64,000 nt of DNA from Enoplolaimus lenunculus (lineage: Eukaryota; Nematoda; Enoplea; Enoplida; Thoracostomopsidae): positions 124,001 through 188,000 of the forward strand of contig JASANG010003338.1 in the NCBI GenBank assembly GCA_030248215.1, in the 5' to 3' direction. Shown piece by piece: positions 13,601 through 25,600 of the stretch (position 1 is the stretch's first letter; every line of letters begins with the position of its first letter). Both the position numbers and the translations under genes were made by a program. Under the pieces are notes generated by a model. It searched no databases and was not told the origin of the DNA. It saw only the letters and a program-made list of their open reading frames with translations.

Positions 13601-16600
13601 GGATGTGTCTTTGTTGCGTTCGGTTTTTATCAAATCGCGAGAAGTTTAATTCCCGGTTAAAAGATCGCGCTTAGTTTTGTCTTTAACTTTACTTTTATGT
13701 TGTTACTCACAGGGTTGATTATGACTCTGGTGTCTGAACTTCGACGTTTTCGGTTACGTGTCTTTTTTGCCAACGGTATTCCAAGTACCTTGTATTGAGA
13801 CAAGCAAAAAACCTAAAAACATTAAAATTAAAAATTCCGGTTGCAACTCTGGGTATTTGTTATTATTTACTATAATTATTTAAAATCTAGGCATATCTAG
13901 GTACACAATAATGTAATGTAGTAGTGATGAAATTAGACAGCGTGATAGTTCGCGCCCGTAGCGCACAGAATGCATAAGGTTACATTTTAACACATGCTTA
14001 CCTTTACAATTAATTAATTAATAACAATCTATAGGGATCTCCCAACCGGCAGTTTACAATTGCTCCGTGTTGCTCAATGCCTTGGCACTGGCCACGACAA
14101 GATCGCGATCTGTTGTTGTGCATTCGCCGTGCGGATGTAACTCATTGGTCTCGGGGATTTCAGAGTGACCGACTCAGTTCTTTTCATCTTACTTTACGGT
14201 AAAACCAGTCTAACAAAAGCTGATTTTTTCCGTGTTAGTTGTACTTAAAGAATAAATGTTTAGAGATCATTTTTCAATAATGAAAACTAGGCAACCATTA
14301 CTTATTTTTATTTAATACAATGATTTAAGATATGACGCATTATATTGGTCAGGTCAACAAATTAAATATTGATTAAGCCGAGGTTTGAAATACAATTTAT
14401 TCCTGCAGTTAAAATCGGTGAGGGTCGCAGATTGCAATGCAATGGCGATTGTACTTCGGTCTATCTTTCACTGTAATATCAATATCCGTTAAGACCTCAA
14501 TGGTTGATGCTTTTGTCTTATAATAGTTAAAGCGGAAAAAACCAAACCCATAATACGTTTTATTATCATGCTAGAAGGATAATTGCAGTAAATTAACGTT
14601 TAATAATAATTTATAAAAAATAAATATGAATAATTAACCCATCAACTGGTTTAGAATTAATTTACGTGTGTATTGTACCACGGAAGTGAAATACTACATC
14701 ATGCTATGATTTACAGGAACCTGCAGATCTGTGACAGGATTGGAAATATCTATAAATGGTCATTATGTACGTCTGTGGCAGTTGTAATTTCAGGTTCCCG
14801 TGCTTTATAATCAAAGAGGTCTTTCAGACAGTCACCTCAAGGTCATTATTCGGGCTAGAAGTTCAGGTATGAATTTTTATTCAAAATGAAGAAGTTCAGC
14901 TATCGATTTTTAATCAAAATCACAGTATGGAAGCACTCTATTGTACATTTTAAAAAATAGAATGTATTGTACAGTTTCATCAGCATTGAAACATCTGCAT
15001 TTCCCAACACGTTCGTTCTATAGTTGTTATGTTGTGCGTGGTTTTGAGTTATCTAGTGTTAGTTTGTTATTGACTTAAAGATCACGACGAATAAATCAGA
15101 ACATATTATTTTAATTAAGCTAACAATCAGTGGTATTAACTCACTACATCAGAGTAATTGGTGTCAACAAGATTAGCAGTTTCTGAACATGTCGTTTCTA
15201 ATAATTTTGGAGTATATTTTAGTGGATTACGCCTGGGATGATCCAAGACTGCATCCAATTATAACGTTAACTGTTCTTGGTGGTCATCCAAACGACTATG
15301 ATTTGTCAGTGCTAGGACCAAAAGAACCACTGACATACGAAAATTATTTTTATATATTGTTTCCGGCTACAAATATTGCCAGGTACAATTTAAATTTTGT
15401 AATATTAAGCCGCCAGTCACACTTGCATGTGTTTGCAGCGAGAACAAACATCTGCAATCTTCAAGTTATTTTTTAATTAAAAACTTGCAGCTTCTACTTC
15501 CACATGCAAGTTTTTTGCAGTATTTAACAGTTTATAGTTTACAATTCCCGTAGTTCAATAATTCTGGATAGATTGACCTAAGAATGTAACGTGTTCAAGC
15601 CATCGAGTTACTGCTAATCGTCAGTAGTGTTGGTAAGCAGTGTGCAGTTACGCTGCAGGCAAATATATAAGCAAACAAAATGTAAATCTTTTTACATTTA
15701 TTCCATGCTACACTTCAATGTTTTATGTTATTCCGTGTGCACTTTTAGTTAAAGCATTACATTTTAATTAAAATTTTGTATCGTAGTAATTAACGAGATG
15801 TTAGTTTTTTAGCTCTGATAGACCAACGTGTGATTCTGATTTAGTACTCGATGCGCTTCCGAAAGGCAAAGTGATTTTAGCCAAAAGGGTAATATTTATA
15901 TTTTTATTTTATCAGTAGAACATAATATTTTAGGTCTTGTTGAAGGATAGTGGATTTAACTAGACTGTAATTTTTCATGTCGATAAAGCTTACGATATTG
16001 ATTTCCGTCAGAGACGTTTCAATGTGTCTGGAGCAAGCCTGTTTAAATGCGAGAATGGGGCTAGAGGATGCAAGCAATCATTCATAGCATTGGGTACAAG
16101 AAAATAACGTAGTGTATTCAAAAAGATATTTACCCTTGTGTTGGGCTATGTTATATAAAGCAGTGTTCATTTCTGTCTCTAAAACCGGTGCAATATTAGA
16201 TGCTGCAAGTTTCAGGAACTGAACAAACTATCGCAACTTTGGTGTATGGGACCAACAGGAACGCTAGAGAATGTAAAGTATTCAAAAAGAGAACACCCTT
16301 TGGTTTTGGATTGTGTTTCCAGTCACATCGACCCTCGAAATGTTACAGCCGAACCACTGATGTTACGACGACGTGACGAGTATCGGGATATGACTCAGAT
16401 TTGGTTTTTTTCGGTATTACTTTTGGGTTCGGTCATGAGGTCTAATAATGGTCGCCAACGTGGGCTTTTTAGTAGTACATTATGTTGTTGGTTTGCGTAA
16501 ATTTGGCGTTGCTTTGGAATATAACTGAATCGAAGTGTTCTGTAAATCTAAAATTGCTCGAAATTTATATAGGTTTTTATATTATGAGTTTTAGTCGAAG

Positions 16601-19600
16601 TGTACAGTCACGGACAATTGAAAATTTAGTGCTAGGTTCATAACTACCGCTGCTGTCAGGTCTATGGTCGCAGTAACCGTAGCGATTGAAATCGCGTTTG
16701 CAAACTGCTGCGTTTCAGAAACGAACTATCGCGATGAGAATAGCGTTTCGGAGCGCAATCGCGATGGCATTTAGTACAATATCCAAACTTGGTTGATTGT
16801 TAGCCTGCAGAAACTTTCTAAAGATATGAATGTTATATTGGGCCCTTGTACGTATTTCACGTACAATTTTTGAAATTTTCATATTTTGGATTAGTATAGG
16901 ATCAGGATTTCGTTAGTCTCAGACTTAAGATTGAACTTGCATACGGAGCGTCCAAGTGCCAAACAATATAACCTTCATTGTAGGGGAACCGGTTGCGCTG
17001 CAAGCTGGATAATCTTTACGTTCATCCAGTATACGAAGTGGAAACTGGAGGTCTCCGCGCGGGCAACGGCATTGTTCTTTCGCCTGTTGATACAAGCAAA
17101 GTGGGTGCTTCCTCAGGTAAAGTGTAATTTTATGGGTTGTTTTATACTTTGTAAGACATATATTTCTTCAACATTATATTGTCCCTTCAGTAACATGAGA
17201 ATATTTGACTCACATCTTGAGTGCTTGAAACTGGAACCAGACGTCATACAAGTTCTAGTTTCTGGTATACAGTGCGCACAGAACAATTAATTTAAGCACC
17301 TTCACAAACGCAATATATAATCAGACAACGTGCACGACCTGGATCCGGAGTTCTCAATGTACTAGTCAAGAATCAAGGTCCTGTTCGCCTACTACTCATA
17401 GAAGATAAACAACATGAGGTAATAGTTAATATTGCGCTGTTTTTATTAATTTTTAATTCTACAAAGCGTAGTAAAAAATTTGACGCATTAATATTAAAAC
17501 ATTACTACATATATTGAAATATTGTTCTTTGTAACTTTTCTGTGCTATCTATGTAATAGCGTATTAATTGTTTAGCGGAGCGCTATTATATGTTTGCATT
17601 ATTTAACCTTTAAATATAATTGTATACATTGACCTTGAGAACATTTTGTTTAGCCAAGGTTTAGTGATATAGAATTCTAATAATATGTTTAGGAATATGT
17701 TGAATCTATCGGTTGCGAACACCATTCATCGGCAGCTGATCAGCTAACTACGCAAGTTAGTTTTGTAACATGTTATTTTGTTCATTAACGTTTTTAAGTC
17801 GAGTGCTGGGCCGAAAGTAAACATTGGAATTCTGTTTACGCTGCGCAGAAGACGTAAGCAAGCCCTTTTGTAACAGTTCAATGAGTCTTTTTGCACGTGG
17901 TAGCACCCAGCAGTTATGTTTTTTCAGATGTTTTTCCCTTGTTCAAAAAATAGTATCTAGTACCAAGTACTGGAGATCTATTAACATGCACTTTTCGGCA
18001 TGCCAGGTGAGTGTGAAATAAGCAGTTCTAGAGATGGCTGCGGTTTCAGGTTAATCTGTCTCTCACGTTAAACGACGGCATTGGGTTGTCTGTGATTTCA
18101 AGCTTACCGGAAGAAATTGTCTATCTAAAGTTGTCGGGATTGCTGTGCATCTATAATTATCACCGTGCAGTTCATTCGGTCAACTGTCGGATTTTGCAAG
18201 TCCAGGTATCAAACGTTCCAGAATATCTTTATAAAATTTCAACACACTAGGCTTTAGCTCCGGATTGCGGCACTGTTGTCGTTTGTTTTAACATGATCGA
18301 GCGTAAATACAATTTCGCATCTACGCTCATATTAGTTTAGAAAAAGAAATTGTTTGCAATTAAATTAAAGTTTACATACGTTGACATTCACTTCATTTGG
18401 AATGGCTCGTATAACAACGCTTTTATAAATTAATGTATGATTGCCATTTTCAAAAAACAATGATTTATATTTTTCACTCTTGATTAAATATGCAGTGTAT
18501 GTTTTTTGGATATTCATAATTATGTTCGTTGTTCTAAAATCAATTTTCTTTGTAGATGGACAACCAGTTGTTGAACGCTTTACGTTGGCCGTGTCTGTTT
18601 ATTCCTCCAAAAGAAATCGACGGTGCAACGATCGAGCCAGCACTTGACATTTCAATTGTAGGCAAACAGGAATCGAACTATGATGCGGTGCAGGTGAACT
18701 TGCGCAAACTTTAGCTTTAGGAGTTGAACTGAACTATTTCATAACTTTCAAGTGTTATGTACAAACTAGGAACTAGCTGAGGGTGTAACGTAAATAGCTT
18801 AAATAGGGTATCGTTTTGCTGCAGTAGAGAGCGTTGTTGGCTAACACAGTACACCAAATCATTGTAAACCTTCTATAGCATCAATATGTGTTGGTTTGGC
18901 AAAATGTAGATTAAGATCTAAAAAATTTCAAAGACTATATACTTAGTGACATTGGTATTTTAAACCAATAATCAATTTTTTGCTTAGTGAATCAAGTGTA
19001 TTTAGCAACAGATGCATAATATTCAGGAAGGAGCTTCATTATTTTAGGTTGTGAAAGTCGAAATTGGAAAAGTTGTGCTACAAGTCGATGAAATTATGCT
19101 GTGGAAGCTGTTGAAGTTTTGGGAGAGTGAACCGCCAGACGTGTCTCAGTTGACACCGTTTGTAGATCTCGATCGGTAAACAACATAATACTAAGTTGTT
19201 TGGTTTAAAGTTAAGTTAGATGGTTGGATGGAAACAAGTTCAAAGATAAATTTGGGTTACATTTTAGTAGGTTTAGTTTTAAAAATTGACTAACACAAGT
19301 TTTGCATTCTGCCGGTAGTCACGAAGTGAAAACGTTAGTGGGATAATTACACTGGCTTAGGGTTTTGCAGCGAAGTCTATTTTGTTTACTAATATGTCCG
19401 CACTATAATTTTTATTTCATTTTGTGAAGCTGAGTATATATATCTCATGTTAGAATTGCGCTTAATATCCACTTGCTTATGTACCATAATAATATTGTCC
19501 AAATAAGCCAATATTGTGATGTTAGTTTGCACAAATATTAGAATGTAGTTTTCATCCGCTGTGATTATGGAGTTTAAATTAGTTTAATACCATGAAAGCC

Positions 19601-22600
19601 GAGCATTTTCCATCGCACAGATACTGTTATATTCTTGTACAATCGCAGCTTAACTTGTTGTAAAGAGAATTTTTAATACTTTGCACCATGTGAGCTGTAT
19701 TATCGCACGTAATAATATTATGAGAATGTTTTTGTTTCAGCCCGCATACGGTCGAAGCACATCGCTGCTATTTAGGCTCAATGAGGCTGTCATGTCGAAA
19801 GCTTTACCTCTCTGTGATTACTTCACCTATTTTACCGGCTGAGCTCAAACCTTACCGAGTACGTTTCGTGTTAATTATTCCTATGATGAATATTTCGAAA
19901 GAACTTTAAATGTATTAGTTAACGACTCAAGAGATAAACTTTGCACTTTAACCTTATTGGTCACGTTGAACAAATTTATAAATTAAAATTCTAGGCTGCC
20001 TATAACATGCGGTTGGTTCGCTTTGAAAATGCTCCTGTCGAACTATCACCATTTGAATATGCTCAGTATTTTGGAACTGTCAAAATTTTACTGGATGGAA
20101 TCAAAGTTCACTTCACAAGTAAGCAGTTTAGTTGTAAGAATTTCATGCCCTGTTTTAAAACCCAGCAATAGGTGTGCACAAGTTGAATTGTTACGCTTAT
20201 CGCGAAATGTACTATTTGGATCAAAATTTTAGTTGCTGACAGGGCCGGGGCCAAAAGGGCCACCCACCCTAACCAGTTGAAACAAAAACCGCCGAAGTTT
20301 TAAAATGCGTCTGGCTTCTTGCTCGATTCGCTCGCGAGTTTGAGGGGAGCCCTCACCCCTGTCTGCTAAGACACTGGTTGCTGAACCATATCTGCATATT
20401 CTGTGGTTAAGTAATATAGTTGAATCCAGTAAGAGGTTCAGATTTAAAGTTGAAACAAACTTCTCGACTGAAATTAAAAAAGTTGTGGACCATTGTGATG
20501 TATTTTCGGTGCAAACAAATTTGAGTAGTATTTGGAACCGTGGGATTATAAGTTTTTTCATTATATATTTGTGATTATATTGTTAAATTTCTTCTATTTT
20601 AGATCAGTTGTTAAGCCAAGCTTATAAAATTCTTGGAACCGTAGATTTTTTGGGCAATCCATTGGGTTTATTCAACGATGTAACCGGTGGTTTCTCGGAA
20701 TTGTTAACTGAAGGCAGCGTTGGTGGTTTTGTTGCTGGTCTTGCACATGGTGTCTCAAACTCAGCAGCAAAGGTTCGTCTCAATAGTTACCTGTTCATAA
20801 CGGAGTATTTGTTTCGAAAAGAATTGAATATAACTTCTTTTTGTATATTGACCTCTCCGCGGCAAAGCAAGGTGGAACCGAGTCCACGATTAGACCGAAT
20901 CCGAATTCATTGAAATTTTGGAGAATCCGAATCCGAATCTAAACCTTGCATTTTACAAATTTCCGATACATCGATAATTTGTTTCCGAATACCAAATTAA
21001 TAAAATTCGATTATTTGTTGCAACCCTGTGGCCAAGCGTGCATAATAAATTGTATGAATTTTCCTGTCCTACAGTCACGGACAAAGTTATGAGTGCAGTA
21101 ATCGCCACCGTTTCTTTAGTTGCGGTTGCTTAATCGCGTCTGAATTTTCATTGCTCGCTAACAGCCGTGTGTGCAGACGAAATCGCATTCGCGTCTCAAA
21201 CCGCGATTGTCACTGCCTATGTATCGCTGCTGTAGTCTCTGTTATGGCCGCAGTAACCGAAAGCAGATCAAATAGCGTTTGCGAACGATTGTCTCCGAGA
21301 AGCGAGCGATCGCGATCAATCAGATCAGCTTGTTGGAACGCGATCGTGAATGGTCTTTTTATGTTTGGCTGCTCGATTATTCATAACACCAAAACTTTTT
21401 CGAAATAATTTAAGTTTGATAACTGTATGAACCGTGATAAACTTAATTTAGGTACATTTTATTTTTAGTTTACTAACTCGCTGTCTGAAGGAGTTGGAAG
21501 AATAACAATGGATGAGCGTCATCAGGAATTACGAGAAAGCATGAGGCATGGTTAGTAATTTTCTTAAACTAAATGGACTGCAAACGCAAACTATATGACT
21601 TTCTTTGGCAATTTTAAAGGCAAAATATAAAGATTGAAATCTTGTTTACTTCTCTCTCTCCGAATTTTACTTTTCCCAGCTGCTTTTTCCTAGTAGTGCA
21701 GGAGGATTGCGTGCTATACAGCCAGTAGCCTGAGGAAACATTGCATTGTTGACGATGAAAAAGCTTATACGCTTTTTAGGTGCTGCGTCTGGAAATGCCT
21801 TGGGACATTTGGTCACCGGAGTGAAAGGTTTCGGTATTGGAATTTTGGGTGGAACCACATCGATCGTTCAACAGACGTATGATGGAGCAGCGAAAGAAGG
21901 TTTTGGGGTAGGTAGTTCAAGTGTTGATATTTTACCGAACGCTAGCCCGATTATTTCACACAGAAGCATGATTTTACATGTTTGTGTTGGTTTGTTTTCC
22001 CTTTGTATGTACACTGTTGTATGAAATACAAAGTTTTTAAACAAAAACACCTTGTTGTAGTGTAGCAGGTTTGATCAGATCAGTTGTTGTTGTTTTTTGT
22101 TGCTATATTTAAACGTTAGACCAACTTTTTTTCAATAGAGAATCGATTTTGATAGAAAGGACATGAATAGAGGTTTAATCTTGTAACATGACGTCAACGC
22201 TGTAAGTAGTGAGCTTGTCGTTTACTTTTTAAAACTGCGTAGAACTATTTAAGGGGATGTTTATCGGCTTTGGAAAAGGAGTTGTGGGGACAGTTACAAA
22301 ACCCGTTCAGGGACTATTGGACTTAACTGCGGGTATAGCAACAGCAACCAAAGAAGTTGTCGCAAGCGCTGGGCCAACTCAGTCTCGATTTCCAATCAGT
22401 ATGTTTATTGTTTTGTGGAAGGCTAACTGATCAAAAGATTTTGGCTTTCAAAGGTTATGTTTTGTATTCAATTATTAGTGTCGAATGCTTTCTGAATGGG
22501 ACTAAACATCACTAGAATATTAAGCCAAGCTCAATTAATAAAAGACAATGTTGAATCAATGTCATATTTGGTCTGGAAATAATTCTACTAAACACTATTT

Positions 22601-25600
22601 TAATTCAACATGGTGTATAACTAGAATCTATGTTGTATTTTTTGTGAAATACAAAGTTTGCGTTACCATAATTTCTAGCGAGAACTAGATGGCCTCGTGT
22701 TCCAGTGAACTTGTATGGAATTTTACCGTGCTATGTTGCTACAATCGCTGAAGCGCAGCAACTTTTGTTGAAAATTAACAATATGAACACTGGCGAATTG
22801 TGAGTTTTGTTTTGTATGTTATAAAAATAATAGTTAGAATGTTTTTGAATGAAACTATAAAGTTTACGACAGTAGTGAGTTCAAGGTGACTATGAGACAC
22901 GTAAAAAGTTATATTTCCAGGATCGTAAACTTATCAAAGTTCATATTCGTTTCAATGCAGTACAATGAAATGTGTAAAAATAAACGAATTCAGTTCAACT
23001 ATTAAAAGAAGTATGCTTAAATTCCGCACGATGTGCGAAGATTTTACCTTTCACGATAAGTGGCCTGTTACAGATGCCTCGCTGTTTTGTCCATTAATGA
23101 GCCGTCTACTGCAATAACGGCGTCGTCAAGTTGTGAAAGCTCAAAGTTTTCTGGTAAAGCGCTGGAATCTAGTCGACAATCGCATGGGAGCGGAATGATG
23201 CATGGCAATCAGCAGTTTAAAACAAGACATCATCCAGACTCACCAGACAGTTGCCGTGGGTTTGATCGAAGCCCTGTCGATTATTCCTCAGGTTCGGAAA
23301 CACCGCCGGAGACTCCTGAATCTGGGGAAAACACAGGTGCGAATAACAATATACCAAGGTTATGTCGCTGCTAATGGATAGCTCAGAACCGTAATTGTCA
23401 CCTAATGTAATAAAATGTCGCTTTTAATGTAATTAGATTCTCTGAAGGTGGGTAACTAGTTTTGCTTAATTTCTTTTAGGTCATCGGCAACTAAAACTAA
23501 ACAATTCTTTATAAAACTAATTTAACCAGTGAAATACAGATTACTATAATAGTGCCTTGCACCGTTATTAGAGAAAGTATTGCCATCCATGGAGACATAC
23601 AAGAAATAAAAACGCATACCAATAGTCTACATTTCTGAACTAATTGAAATTTAGCAGTCATTGTTTATCGCCTGTCGCCTCTCAAATTCTCATTCCACTA
23701 AACGAAAATATTTTATTCATTAAAAATCGCATATAACTCAATATAAATTCAAATAGAAATTTTGTCAATTCCATATTATGGCATTTAAAATTTATCAACA
23801 TTCCTCCATGTTAAATAAAATTAAAATTATATTTTCAGTTTATGAACAATGCTCAAGCAATTAATTCAATTCCACACACGATAACATAAATATTATTGTC
23901 GTTAGTGAAATTGAGTTTAAAATATCAAATTTTATTTTTTCTGTATAATAAATTCTTATTTCTGTAAGAGTGCATTCTAGTAGCAACATAAAATGAAATA
24001 TTAAAAATCAGAATGCTGTGGAACGAAATTTGGATATCGCACAGGGCAAACAATAATCAATGTGAACGATGTATAAACACGAAGAAATACCGTATCTTTT
24101 AGTGTATTTTTGCACATTGCTCAGTGTATTTTAAACCAATATGGTTTAGTGCTACTTACGCAAAATATGAAATCGCTTTGGCCCAATAGTAATAAATTAG
24201 AGCATGATGCCAGGTTCATCAAATAATCAAATACCGTTTAAGTATTTTGGACATACTGTCACATTTTCGTTTATGCCAAAAGACAGTAATGTCGTACGGG
24301 CACCAATTTAGTTGAAATATTGTTTTGTATCCTATTTCACATTACTTAGTAGTGAGTTTTATTTTAAGCCAAGACCGTGGGCTTATTATTTACTGGCCGT
24401 AGACCTTGTTTAATGATTAACCGTAAAAGTAAACAACAAACTTGCAGTTCATGTGGTGAATTCGTGTTTTACATTTTGTTTTCAAATATCCAGGAAGCCT
24501 GCCAAGCAATACTCCTGAAACGTCATCAGCAACAACACACCACGTACTTGCATTCATAACAACAGACAATGTGTATTTTCTGCGGCAAACAAAGCGAGGC
24601 GACCAGCGTGTGTTGCTGACAGTACATTATGGATCACTTGCATCGTGTACATTTCGCGTGGATACAACAATATCTGGTTTACAGACAGGACACCAGTACT
24701 GGGTGGTTGGTATGTTATTCAACTTTATGTTTGTTTTGCATAGTTTCTGCTACTTTGTTTATTTGTATTTTGCATAAAATAAAACATTTCTGCACAAAAT
24801 AAGACATTTTTGCGCAAGTATTACGCAGTCACCGTATGCATCATTCACATTAAAGAATGTGGCAGTGTGGAAAGTGATGTTTTTTCAATTAAAATTTTAG
24901 CGTTTATTGGAATTGAACATTATTTAATTTCGTTAAATTCAATAGAATGAAGATTTTAAAACGAAATTAAAGTTCAATTCCAATACACACCCATTGGTGA
25001 AGCGCACTGCTACTGAACTCGGCTGTGTTAACTTAGCACGAGTACAAGAATTGGTCATGAACAAAATCGTTAAAATTCTACTGTAAGATAAATTATAAAT
25101 TAATTTACTCAAGTATATTGAAATAGTTACGCTTTAAAAAATGCATAAATTATAGAGAGTTTTATGTGCGATTTCAGAAAACTTCCATAACTTCAGAAAC
25201 CTTCCATAATATGCTATTAATAATATACTATCTGTGTATAGGCCACCCAATTTGCTCTTCAACACCTATTATTTAACCCATTTATACTTTAACCACTACA
25301 ATTGGATTCGTAGCCTACGCCTAAACATCAAAATTTTGTAGCTTGCGTCCGCCCGTCAGAAATTCCTACGCGAAAACTATATAACCATCGTTTTTACTAT
25401 CAAATTTCGCCTCACCTCCGGCTCCAGCAAGTTTCGTTGACCTCCGGCTCCGACTCTGTAATTTTTTGCCTCAAGGTTGCACAATAATATTATAATGTAA
25501 ATAGCATCCCTCCGACTGAAATTTCTGCGTACCAATAAACGCAATTGACTAAAAACAACACCGTATTGAACTTTATAATTTATTTCCGGTATTTTTTTCC

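Noticed and set aside
14794-14866. Reading this exon in the phase predicted from 14198 (RFPCFIIKEV)
   Set aside because: The alternative frame VPVLYNQRGLSDSHLK matches VPS13D and joins in phase to the next exon, so the upstream link is the faulty one.
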